This document shows positions 12,193 to 22,249 of a DNA stretch of 64,000 bases, one piece after another. The stretch is taken from the NCBI GenBank assembly GCA_033060915.1, contig CM065384.1:29885001-29949000 (forward strand), written 5' to 3'. The position numbers and the translations under genes were made by a program. The stretch comes from Euryodendron excelsum. Lineage: Eukaryota > Streptophyta > Magnoliopsida > Ericales > Pentaphylacaceae. The notes beneath the pieces are model-generated. The model had not been told where the DNA came from and did no database searches. It saw only the letters and a program-made list of their open reading frames with translations. Each line of letters begins with the position of its first letter. The stretch's first letter is position 1.

Positions 12193-12360
12193 GATCAACA
12201 TAAATGAAAAAAAGATCGGCATCAACTGAAAGAAGATCGGCATAAATGAAAAGTAGATCGGCATAAATAAAAAGAAGATCGGCATCAACTGAAAGAAAAT
12301 CGGCATAAATGAAAAGTAGATCGGCATCAAGTGTAATGAGATCAGCATCAATTGAAGAGA
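12193..12360 (+). repeat. 21-bp tandem array, eight units
   Basis: Eight contiguous 21-bp units of the pattern gatcggcat-m-aa-n-tgaaaag-n-a. The 3' LTR has only two matching units (26725-26766), so the array expanded or contracted after or during the last replication. The antisense reading is open across the array only because 21 is a multiple of three. Confidence 0.85.
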
Positions 12361-12604
12361 AGAGATTTCAAGACTTGGAAGCTTTCTTGAAGATTTTGGT
12401 GAAGTCTTGGATCAATGGAAGAAATGATATTGATTGAAGAACCCTACAAGTAATTAAAGTGGATTAATTTCATCTAAAAGAGATTGAAGGTGTTTTTGGA
12501 GACCAACATCCCTTGAAGAAGTCATTTCAAGTCTTAGAAGGCTTAATTGGGTGATCCATAAAGAGCTTGAAGACATTAAAGAAGATTTGCAAAAAGTGAA
12601 GATC

Positions 12605-13015
12605 TAAGTTGAAAAGAGTCAACCCCTCCATCTTAGGAGTTGACACATTGAGACAAAGGCCATGGACCAGAGTCTTTCGAGAAAAAGAGCTGACCTCTCC
12701 AGCTCAAGAGTCAACACATTGGTCCAGAATGCAAAGTCTTGAGAAGGTCCAAAAAGGGTTGACTCATCGTTTCTCAGGGATTGACACCTTTGGACAGAGC
12801 CTTGATAAAGTTTGGTCAAAGCTAAAAGAGTCGGCTCCTTGTTTTTCAAGGGTTGACACATTCGAACAGAGCCTTGGTGAAGGCAAACAAAACTTTAAAA
12901 GAGTCGACCCTTATTTCTCACGAGTCGACACATTAGGACAGAGAGTTGAGGAAGATGAGAACAGAACAAAAAGAGTTAACCCCTTTAGAAAAAGAGTCGA
13001 CTCCTTGACTGTAAC
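12605..13015 (+). repeat. Degenerate repeats carrying gagtcgac motifs
   Basis: About five diverged units of roughly 75 bp, each with paired motifs of the form gagtcgac or gagttgacnc, an acacattgg-type phrase and a gagccttg-type phrase. The same motif series occurs at 27005-27310 in the 3' LTR and again in the internal region at 19040-19230. Confidence 0.7.
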
Positions 13016-13655
13016 GACTAGTTTTTTGACCGTTGCAACAGTTCGATCTTGCATTAAAAACACTCCCAACCACCACCAATGGTAAGAATAAATGAAAGGC
13101 TATAAATATAAGATCCTCACAACATTTAAAAACAAGTATAAAAGATCATAAGTGCTGAATCAAAGATTGAAATTGAAATTTTCTAAGCCCTAATTGCTAC
13201 ATCCATTATATTGAGTGATTAGGATTGATTGCTGAACCTGCACTTGCTTATCTACTCTTTGAGAGAGTTGCCCATTGTATTAACTTCATCTATTTCATTT
13301 GGATGGGTTTGCAAACCTGTGAGTTTGAGTGTTCTTGGTAAAAGCACTTGGGCAATTAACACCTGCTATGTAAACAAGTTTTTGCATAGTGAAAGACTTT
13401 TAAGGGGATCTTGGAAGTGAGGACGTTGATAACACGTTGTGATCGAACCTCAGTAAATCTGGTGTTCTTCATTGTGTTTTGTTTTTTTCTTTACTCATAT
13501 CACTTGCTTGCATTGCATCTTATTGCTTGCTTGCTTGGTTTATAGTTTGATTAGCCACTGTTACATTGCTTAATTAGTTTTTAATTGCATTATTTGTGAT
13601 TATATTTGAAAAACCTAATTCACCCCCCTCTTGGGTTGCCTACTTGGGCTAACAA

Positions 13656-13668
13656 TTGGTATCAGAGC
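13656..13668 (+). other. Primer-binding site, initiator tRNA-Met type
   Basis: ttggtatcagagc follows the 5' LTR by one base and includes the full 12-base plant copia PBS. Confidence 0.9.
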
Positions 13669-13711
13669 TAATACTCTACATTTAAAGGCTCAACATTCTT
13701 AGAGTTGATCA

Positions 13712-15270
13712 ATGGAAACCATATTTAGAAGCTCTCTAGGTGAGTGTCAATCCACAATAGACCTCCCATGTTTAATGGTACAAACTATAATTATTGGAAG
13801 AATAGAATGAGAATTTATACCCAATCTATTGACTATGAGTTATAGAGGATCATTGTCAATGGTCCTAAGACTCCCACCAAGACCATTGAAAGGGTAGTCA
13901 TCCCTAAACTTGAAAATGAATAGGATGAGAATGACTTGAAGCTTTTGCAATCCAATGCTAAAGTTATGAACATCTTATATTGTGTATTAGACCCAAATGA
14001 AGTCAATAGAATCTTTATTTGTGAATCTGCCAAGAAAATTTGGGATAGACTTGAGGTGACTCATGAAGGGACCAATTAGGTTAAAGAGTCTAAAATTAAC
14101 ATTTTTGTGCATAATTATGAATTATTTATAATGAAATCTGATGAGTCTATAACTGAAATTTTCACTAGATTCACTGATATTGTTAATGGTCTAAAGTCTC
14201 TTGGAAGATTGTATCCTAATAGTGAACAGGTAAGAAAGATCCTTAAATCGTTGCCAAAGACATGGGAAGCCAAAGTAATAGCTATACAAGAAGCTAAAGA
14301 TCTCAACATCTTGCCACTTGAAGAGCTATTTTTGTTCACTTATGACATATGAGTTGACCCAAAAGCAAAATGATCAAGAAGAGGAGGACAAGAGGAAGAA
14401 ATCTGTTGCATTCAAGTCTACCACATTAGAAAATGAATCTAGAAGTGAAAATGAAAGTGAGGAGCACCTTGCATTCATTACAAGAAAGTTCAAGAGATTC
14501 ATGAAAAGAAGGTGGAAAGGAGGAAAGATGCCTGAGCCAAAGAATAAATCTAGCAACAAGGATTCAACTATCATATGCTTTGAATGCAAGAAGTCAGGAC
14601 ACATGAAAGTTGAGTGTTCCATGCTAAAAAGAAAGGGAAAGAAAAGCAAACGAAAAAGGGCTCTAGCCACCACATGGAGTGAAGATGAAACTATAGCTCA
14701 GATGAAGATGTTGAACCTCAAGAAGTTGCAAACCTCTGTCTCATGGCACAAGAAGATGAATATGATGTATCATCATTTAAACCATCTAGTTTTTCATTTG
14801 ATGAGTTACAAGATGCTTTTGATGATTTTCTTACTGAATTTAAAAAGATTGGCCTTAAAAACACACTTCTCAAAAAGATGGTATCTACTCTTACTAAGGA
14901 ATGTGAGGATTTACAAAATGCAAATGAGTTTTTGAAAAATGAGAACTTTATTTTGAGAGAAAAAGTAAAAAAATTTAGAAAAATCTCTTGTAAAATGTGT
15001 TGATGGGAAGGAAAAATTAGATGTCATGCTTGGAAAACAAAAATACTCATTAGACAAAGCACGAATTGGATACAATGCTCTTAAGAAGAGGAAGTCTTCT
15101 AAAAACAGAGTTAAAACACTTGCAAGAAAAACTCAAATTATCTATTTTTATTGCCAGAAGAAAGGCCGTCCTGCTAGCCAATGCTATATTATGCAAAAAT
15201 CTCATGCTACCAAAAAGGCTTGGGTCCCGAAAGGACCCAAGATAATTTGGGTACCAGAGGTCCAATGTTG
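13712..15270 (+). pseudogene. gag: Sirevirus gag, decayed
   Basis: The reading RPPMFNGTNYNYWKNRMRIYTQSIDY...VTHEGTN (about 13755-14080) is copia gag with TAG stops at expected W or Q positions. It continues as MKSDESITEIFTRFTDIVNGLKSLGR...LPKTWEAKVIAIQEAKDL (14130-14310). After a frameshift near 14330 come an acidic/lysine-rich stretch and a CCHC knuckle CFECKKSGHMKVEC (14576-14616). A coiled-coil-like region follows (14743-15003). A second knuckle-like site near 15145-15180 reads YFYCQKKGRPASQC and has lost its first cysteine and its histidine. The tail KKAWVPKGPK...WVPEVQC leads to pol. Confidence 0.85.
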
Positions 15271-15317
15271 AGTTGCCCTTTTAGTAGGTATGCCTTTAAG
15301 TAAAATTCAAGAAGGAT

Positions 15318-15953
15318 CATTGGTAGTTGGATAGTGAATGCTCAAGACACATGATTGGTAATGAAACTCAATTTACATATCTCACACTAAAGGATGGAGG
15401 CTTAGTTACTTTTAGAGACAATAACTAAGGCAAGATGATTGCTATAGGTAGTATTGGTAAGGATTCTTTAACTTCTATAGAAAATGTTTTACTTATTAAA
15501 GGCCTTAAGTACAACTTTTTAAGCATTAATCAATTGTGTTATAAAGGTTGCAAAGTTGTGTTTAAATCGTCAAAATGTAATGTAGTGAGCATCAATGATA
15601 ATAAGACCATATTGACTGGTCACAGACAAGGCAATATCTATATTTTTTATTTAAATAACTTATCTTGTAAAATAAAATGCCTTGCAGCTGTGAACAGTGA
15701 AGATAGTTGGTTGTGGCATAAGAGACTTGGCCATATCAGTATGAGTATTCTTTTAAAGATTTTCAAAAATGATTTAGTCAATGGAATCCCCAAACTTAAA
15801 TTTGAAAAGGACAATATCTGTGATGCTTGTCAAATGGGGAAGCAAACAAGAGTCTTTTTTAAATCCAAAAATCTGATTTCTACTACTAGGCCACTTCAAC
15901 TACTGCATATGGATCTTTTTGGACCAACGAGGACTCTAAGTCTAGGTGGTAAG
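15318..15953 (+). pseudogene. pol: Sirevirus protease and integrase N-terminal part
   Basis: The protease active site reads LDSECSRHM at about 15327-15353, so the glycine of the usual DSG triad is glutamate and the enzyme would be dead. The integrase zinc-binding HHCC segment, WLWHKRLGHISM...NICDACQMGKQTR, is preserved at about 15705-15855. It is followed by the first catalytic aspartate in LHMDLFGPTRT (15903-15935). The reading stops exactly at the solo LTR inserted at 15954 and continues at 16518 with YTLVIVDDYSRFTW. An in-frame TAA at about 15426 adds to the damage. Confidence 0.85.
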
Positions 15954-16512
15954 TGATGCAGCGGAACTGTGATGAACAAGAAACCCAACTCTAATCCGTT
16001 GATTCATCACGAATGCCGGACTAAAGCTTTTCTTTCAACCGGTAGAATCACCATGAATCCCAGGTTCAAAGGCGTCAAGCGTTCGTTGATTCGCAAGAAT
16101 GCCGAACGATTGGAAAAAAAGTGCAATTCGCGCACAAAGTTTTATTAATCTTCAAAAGCTACCAAAAAAAAGTCTTAACAAGAGTTTAAATAAGAAGCAC
16201 GAAACCCTAGGGCCCCGGGACAAACCAAGTAAAAATAAAAGATTGACAAAAGCCCAAAAATAGGCCCAAAACACAAAATGGGCTATAAAAACATACTTAA
16301 AGGCATTTTTTAGCGTTTTCTTAGGTCGAAAAATCATTTTATATTTTCCCTTTTCTCCGGCTCGTCACTAGCTTTTCAAAAACATATTGTAATAGGAAAA
16401 TAGAGTTACGAGTCAAAAGTTATGGCCGATTGAAGTTTACTGACCATCGGCTCGGGTATAACGCCGCCGCCGCTGCGTCTCCAAGTAATCTTCAGCTATG
16501 CGATCCGCATCA
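15954..16512 (-). mobile_element. 559-bp solo LTR inside the Sirevirus integrase
   Basis: Exact 5-bp target duplication gtaag at 15949-15953 and 16513-16517. The ends are tgatgcagcgg and ccgcatca and are inverted repeats of each other (tgatgc-n-gcgga). No coding sequence and no internal direct repeat are seen, so a solo LTR fits better than a short TRIM. Read on the minus strand, it has a TATA-like tatttaaa (about 16184-16191) followed by aataaa near its end, the usual LTR order. It therefore probably lies antisense. It could be a gypsy-type LTR, but the family is not identified. Confidence 0.8.
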
Positions 16513-18926
16513 GTAAGCAATATACTCTAGTTATTGTTGATGATTACTCAAGGTTCACTTGGACAATCTTTCTTGCATACAAGGATGAAATAATTGCCTT
16601 CTTCACAAAGTTTTGCAAAAAGGTTTAAAATGAAAAAGGTTTTATAATCACAGTAATTAGGACTGACCATGGTGGTGAGTTTGATTGCAATCCTTTTAAA
16701 AAAGATTGTAATGAAAATGGTTTTGAACACATTTTTTTTGCACCAAGAACACCTCAATAGAATGGGATATTGAGAGAAAAAAAATAGAACTTTGGAAGAA
16801 ATGGGGAGAACTTTTCTTTGTGAAAATAATTTACCAAAATACTTTTGGACGGAAGCTGTTAACACAGCTTGCTGTGTTTTAAATAGAGTATTATTAAAAA
16901 AAGTTTTAAACAAAACCCCATATATTTCATATTTTGGAGTTTTTGGATACAAGTGCTTTGTCTTGAATAATAATAAAGATCACCTTGGAAAGTTTGATAC
17001 AAAATATGATGAAGGCTTCTTTCTTGGCTATTCCACACATAGTAAGGTTTATAAAGTTTTCAATAAATGAATTTTGGTTGTTGAAGAATCTATGCATGTT
17101 ACATTTAATGAACCAAACTCCTTGCCTAGAAAAGTTGTGAGTAATGATGTAGATGATGTGGAGCAAAGCTTAGACAATCTCAACATCAATCAAAACACAA
17201 GTGAAGCCACACAAAAGGAGAAAGATGAGCAAGATATTTCTTCAAGCCAACAAAATGAGAATCAAGGGCTACCAAAGGAATGAAAGTTTGTTTACAACCA
17301 TCCAACAGAGCAAATACTATGTGATCCATCACAAGGGGTAAGGACAAGATCATCTCTTAGAAATATATGTAATCTTTTTGCTTTTCTATCTCAAATTGAA
17401 CCAAAATGTTTTCAAGATGCTGAAAATGATAAATATTAGATTTTGGCCATGTAATAAGAATTAAACCAATTTAAGAGGAATGAGGTTTGGAACCTTGTTT
17501 CTAGACCTGAAGATCATTCAGTTATTAGAACCAAATGTGTTTTTAGAAATAAAATGGATGGATCTGCAATTGTAGTGAGAAACAAAGTTAGACTTGTAGC
17601 CCAAGACTATAGTCAAGAAGAAGGAATTGATTTTGATGAGACTTGTGCACCTATAGATAGATTAGAAACTATTAGAATGTTACTCGCTTTGTCATGTTTC
17701 AAAAATTTTAAACTTTATCAAATAGATGTGAAAAGTGCATTTTTGAATGGCTTTATTTCATAAGAAGTGTATGTGGAGCAACCTCCTAGTTTTAAAAATT
17801 CTAAGTTTCCAAACCATGTTTTCAAACTTACAAAACCACTTTATAGGTTAAAGCAAGCCCAAGGGCTTGATATGAAAGGTTGAACAAATTCTTGATGAAA
17901 AATAATTTTATAAGAGGAAAGTTTGACACAACACTCTTTATCAAAATTAAAGATTATGACATGTCTATTGTGCAAATCTATGTTGATGACATTATGTTTG
18001 GCTCTACTAATGAGAAGCTTTGCAAGGAATTTGCTAAGTGTATGCAGGGTGAGTTTGAAATGAACATGATGAGAGAATTTAATTGCTTCCTTGGACTTTA
18101 AATCAAATAATCAAAGGAAGGAATCTTCATTAACCAAGCTAAATACATCAAAAATCTACTCAAGAAGTTTGAAATGCAAGATGCAAAACCACCGTGTACT
18201 CCCATGAATACTTCAACCAAGCTTGATAGTGATAAAAAAGGTATTTCTGTGGATACCAAGCATTATAAAAGCATGATTGACTCATTGTTTTACTTAACTA
18301 CTAGTAGGCCTGATATCATGTTTAGTGTATATTTATGTGCTAGATTTCAATCTAATACCAAGGAATAACATGTTATTGCTGTCAAAAGGATATTTAGATA
18401 TCTTAAGCACACATCTAACCTAGGGTTGTGGTACCCTAAGGGAACTTCATTAAGTCTTATTGGTTATTCAGATACTGATTATGAGGGGAGTTAGGTTGAT
18501 AGAAAGAGCACTAGTGGTTCTTGTCAATTTCATGGTAATATGCTTGTTTCATGGTCTAGCAAAAAACAAAACTCAATTGTACTTTCCACACCTGAGGTTG
18601 AGTACATTGCAGTTGGAAGTTGTTGTGTTCAAGTCTTTTGGATCAAACACTAATTAGAGGATTTTGGACTTACCTTTGAACACATTCCCATAATGTGTGA
18701 TAACACAAGTGCCATTAATTTGACCAAAAACCCTATTCAACACTCTTGCACAAAGCACATTAAAATTAGACATTACTTTATTGTTGATCATGTACAAAAA
18801 GGTGATATTATACTTGATTTTGTGAGCAGTGATAATCAACTAGCTGATATTTTTACAAAACCACTAAGTGAGGATAGATTTTGTATAATTAGGGGAGAAT
18901 TAGGGATGAGCAATCCATTATCTTAA
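16513..18926 (+). pseudogene. pol: Sirevirus integrase core, RT and RNase H, decayed
   Basis: Integrase resumes at YTLVIVDDYSRFTW (16518). The second catalytic aspartate lies in VIRTDHGGEFD (about 16650-16685). The region near the catalytic glutamate is frameshifted (about 16750-16790). Later come GYKCFVLNNN...FDTKYDEGFFLGYS (integrase C-terminus, 16940-17035), RT NKVRLVAQDYSQEEGIDFDET and DVKSAFLNG (17580-17755), and the intact RT centre IYVDDIMFGST (YVDD at 17979-17990). RNase H follows with RYLKHTSNLGLWYPKG, MCDNTSAINLTKNP and IKIRHYF. The reading ends LADIFTKPLSEDRF...GMSNPLS and a stop at 18924-18926, the usual copia pol end. Confidence 0.9.
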
Positions 18927-19100
18927 GTGTATATCTTGTTATATATATTTGACTGTGCATATAAATCATTTGAAATTGATTAGATGTCTATTTGCTGCAT
19001 TCATACTGTTTAAAAGTCACTTCTGCATTTCATGAGAAAAAGAGTCGACCCCTGCCTTCAAGGAGTCGACCAGTGTTCTCTGAAAGTGGCTCCTAGTGAC

Positions 19101-19177
19101 CTCTGTTGGAATGGGTCGACTCTTGAAATAAAATGAGTCGACCCTCTTATTTCAAGAGTCAACCCATTCCAATAGAG
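19101..19177 (+). other. Long inverted repeat (31-bp arms, 15-nt loop) after pol
   Basis: The left arm 19101-19131 pairs with 19147-19177 at 29 of 31 positions. One of the two exceptions is a G-T wobble. The loop is aatgagtcgaccctc. The arms contain gggtcgactcttgaaat and its complement. It lies between the pol stop and the third ORF, so it would be inside the genomic RNA. Confidence 0.85.
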
Positions 19178-19428
19178 AGCCTGGATAATTCTTTCAACAG
19201 AAAATGAGTTGACACCCCGAAGACAGGAGTCAACCCAATTGCATAATTGCTTAGTAACTATAAATACTCTCTATTTTTTTGCCTAAATCAGACAAATCTC
19301 TCTCACTCGATCAACTGTTGCCATAATTGCCATATGCACCGAAAATCCCTCTTCCAACCTTTATAAAACCTAGATTCGAATCACTTTAATCATTACTCAA
19401 CCATTCTCAACCGCCATTGCAACTTCCA

Positions 19429-19807
19429 ATGGCTCCCAAAACTTAATGCCAAAGAAGGGTAAGAAAACCCTAGTGGAGTTGACTCCCAAATCTAAGTGAG
19501 GAAAGAAGAGAAAAGCCAAATGGGAGTCTTCCAGGGTATCAAAGAAGAGAAAAGAAAAGCTTATTGTGAGGAAGAAGAAGAATTTCTTGAGGGCAACATC
19601 TACTTTAAAAAATAATCCACTCTAGATAACTATGCTCAAGATTTTTCTTCTAGAGTTATTTTGAATGGTAGATGGATTGATTATGCATTCGTTGCCCAGG
19701 AGAAGTTTACTTTTGAATCTAAACTAGAGAAACTTGAATGGAAGTCCTTGACATTGCTAAAAGAAGATTTATATCTTGAGTTGGTTGCACAATTCTATGC
19801 TCATGTT
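19429..19807 (+). pseudogene. Sirevirus third ORF, N-terminal part
   Basis: An ATG at 19429 (MAPKT) is soon followed by a stop. A parallel reading, MPKKGKK...KSK, is very lysine-rich. From about 19635 the recognisable reading is VILNGRWIDYAFVAQEKFTFESKLEKLEWKSL...LYLELVAQFYAHV. This resembles the N-terminal domain of the env-like or plant-transposon-type third ORF found in Sireviruses and many other plant elements. The function of this ORF is not established. The reading breaks at the giant solo LTR (19808) and continues at 24575. Confidence 0.65.
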
Positions 19808-20010
19808 TGTAAGCACCCCATTTTCGGCCGCTCGACAGTCTCCAGTCCGTCCAGACTTGTATTCAAGTCAATATGGATATATTCTGAGTCAAACCAATTT
19901 TCCAAACATAATCCAGTCAATCGATCACTTTGGGGGCCCATTGGACCCAAATTAAGGCAAAATGATCAAAGTACCCTTGGGGCATTATTCGGTCCAATTC
20001 CAGTGAGCAT

Positions 20011-20024
20011 GTCTTTTCGAAGAC
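20011..20024 (+). other. TTCG-loop hairpin in copy A
   Basis: gtctt-ttcg-aagac is a perfect 5-bp stem followed by ggtaag. It is the single good relative in this copy of the hairpin repeated eight times in copy B and five times in copy C. Confidence 0.6.
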
Positions 20025-20370
20025 GGTAAGTCCTCGTTTCAATCTCAAATCCAATTTCAAGTTTAATTCCAATTCTAATTAAATTTGGCACGTTTTTCGA
20101 GAAAGTTGATTTCTTAAGGTGGTAAGTCCATCCTGTCTGGCACAATTTCTGAAAGAACTCTTTAGAATGGTAAGTCCCTTCAAACTCGTTGACTGGAACA
20201 AGACCCCAAGTCTCCGAGATGGTAGAATGGTCCACCTTTGGCGCCTGCTAGCCTGCCAATGAAGAATGTCCGTTTTGGCATGCCTTTCGAGAAAGTTAAT
20301 ACCTTAGGCAATAAGTCCACCTCACAATTTCCCAAAATCAGGCAATCTGTGGAATGATTGCGAACCGTTA

Positions 20371-20498
20371 GAGTAATGGAAACATTCGTAAACATTGTAA
20401 CTGTCAAAGTGATGAAAACACTCATAAACAGGTCGACATTAGGAATTGCCAACAAACCCCTATGTCATGAGACCGCCGTCAGAGTGATGAAAACACTC
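20371..20498 (+). other. GAGTR...YACTC hairpins in copy A
   Basis: Three 17-nt palindromic sites lie at 20371, 20407 and 20482. The third, gagtg-atgaaaa-cactc, has a perfect 5-bp stem. The first two have mismatches. They correspond to the series at 31522-31667 in copy B and 51459-51580 in copy C. Confidence 0.5.
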
Positions 20499-21369
20499 AA
20501 AACCCACGTCAACACCAGTGCTTGCTAGCCTACTCTAGTGAAAAATGACCAAACTGCCCTTAGGGCAATTTTTGGCACGTTTCTTGAGAAGGTATCTAAG
20601 TCCTCAGAACGGTAAGTCCACCCTTCTAGGATCATCCCAAAGACGATCAGGCATGTTTAAGTGCCTTCCAGTCTGTTTCGGACCAATTCCAAGACCCACC
20701 GGTCAAAATGACCATTTTGCCCCTAGGCATTTGAGCGCCCCAAAAACCACACTGGCTCTGGGTATCACACCGATAACCTCCTAGGGATGTTTCTGATAGT
20801 ATCCTCAGCCTTTTGATATGTTTCTAGGTTATTCCGAGTCAGTTCTGGCAAATTTAGTGCAAAATGACAGTTTTGCCCCTAGTGGGCCGATCGTCTCTTC
20901 TAACTACACCGGCTTTGGGTATCAAACTGGTAACCTCCTGGAACATTCTAGCTAGTGTTTCCAAGTCTCGAGTCTTCTTCTGGGATATTCTGAGTCCATC
21001 CCGTTAGCTTTCTAGCCCGATTGACCGTTTTACTCCTAATGGCCCGATCAACCCTTCTAATAAATCATGACATCGTTCTTCAAGTCTACTACCCCTGAGA
21101 CACTATTCTAAGGGTTCATGTTCCCTTTCTGGCCCTTCGGGTCATTTTCAGCCCTTTAAATCATTCCCGAACCTTTCGGAGTCATTCGTAGTGAAGCCAG
21201 GCTAAAAATTGCATGGTAGTCACTAGTACAGGCGCCCAAATCTTCTGAAAATACATTACTTGCCGACCTTAAAACTTTCCTAAGTGGGTGGCGCCATTGC
21301 CAAAATGAGTGGTGCCAGAAGGAAATTTTGCCTGGCGCCACTGCAACAAGCGCCAGGTCAATCTTCTGT

Positions 21370-21378
21370 CTATAAATA
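21370..21378 (+). promoter_or_regulatory. TATA box of giant LTR copy A
   Basis: ctataaata lies about 1.56 kb from the LTR start, just after a cluster of ggcgcc sites. It is conserved in copies B (32612-32620) and C. It marks the U3/R region and implies an R-U5 stretch of about 3.2 kb. Confidence 0.7.
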
Positions 21379-22249
21379 CAAAGCCTCCTCCAGTATGAAA
21401 AAAGTCTGCAAACTCAGTTCAAAAACCCTGCTCTTCGATATATAGAGCTCGAAGTCCTTCCAAACCCTAGTTCCCTTTAGGTTCTTTAAACCCTAGCCTC
21501 CACATACAAACCTTAGCCTCTATACACTTAACCCTAGCATACATACACTCATATACACTTATATACTAGCCTCCAAAGCCTCTGTTGAAGACTTGAAGTA
21601 CTGCAACTTGGAAGCTCTTGAAAACCGAAGTAAAACAAAGCAAAGCAAGCAAACAAAGAAAAGCAAATAAAAGAAGACGCAAGGTAGGTTTCCTATTTAC
21701 GTTTATGCAATTCCCCCTCTTTTTTCTCTCTCCTAACCCACTTGGGTTTTCTTCTGTTTTAATTCTCCATCTTCTACCCCACCCTTTCTTGCATGCTTGA
21801 AATAAAGGACTCCCCAGTTCATATATAGGATTAGGTTATTGAAAGTCACCGTGTCGGGGGCTTTCTCTTAGTCTAACCGGAGACTACGTGGGTTCGGCCT
21901 CCTTGATTATGTGGTGAAGCCTTTTACCTTGTATGTTTACAACCCCAACTTGCATTGTGTATATCATGATCATGCATTTCTCCAAAACTTGTTTCCAAAC
22001 TTATTTTTAAAACTTGCATCAAAAATCATTTTCAAAACTTGCATTAAAATTTTTTTTTTCAAGCTTAATCACAATCCTAAGGTGATTCTAGCCTTTTCAT
22101 GGTTAGGGTTGCTTTAAGAAAATGTTATATTTAAAATGACTATTACGATCTATATTTTCAAATCTTGTTGTTTTCAAAACCATAATCCTAGAATGGTTCT
22201 AATCCCTCCTTGGTTAGAATCGTCTTAGGAAAGTGGGATATTTTTAGAG

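Larger units (their letters stand above)
11990..13654 (+). repeat. 5' LTR of the Sirevirus
   Basis: It begins tgttgactacatgctttg and ends ttgggctaaca, and is 1665 bp long. Compared with the 3' LTR it has an expanded 21-bp array (12193-12360). It has a series of gagtcgac/gagttgac phrases at 12605-13015 and ends in the common cacccccctcttgggttgcc-type stretch. Confidence 0.85.

Noticed and set aside
12109..12351. Minus-strand ORF with repeated MPIFF motif
   Set aside because: It arises from the 21-bp tandem array in the LTR and has no supporting features.
15954..16512. TRIM element with two small LTRs
   Set aside because: No internal direct repeat was found. One LTR-like unit with inverted ends fits better.
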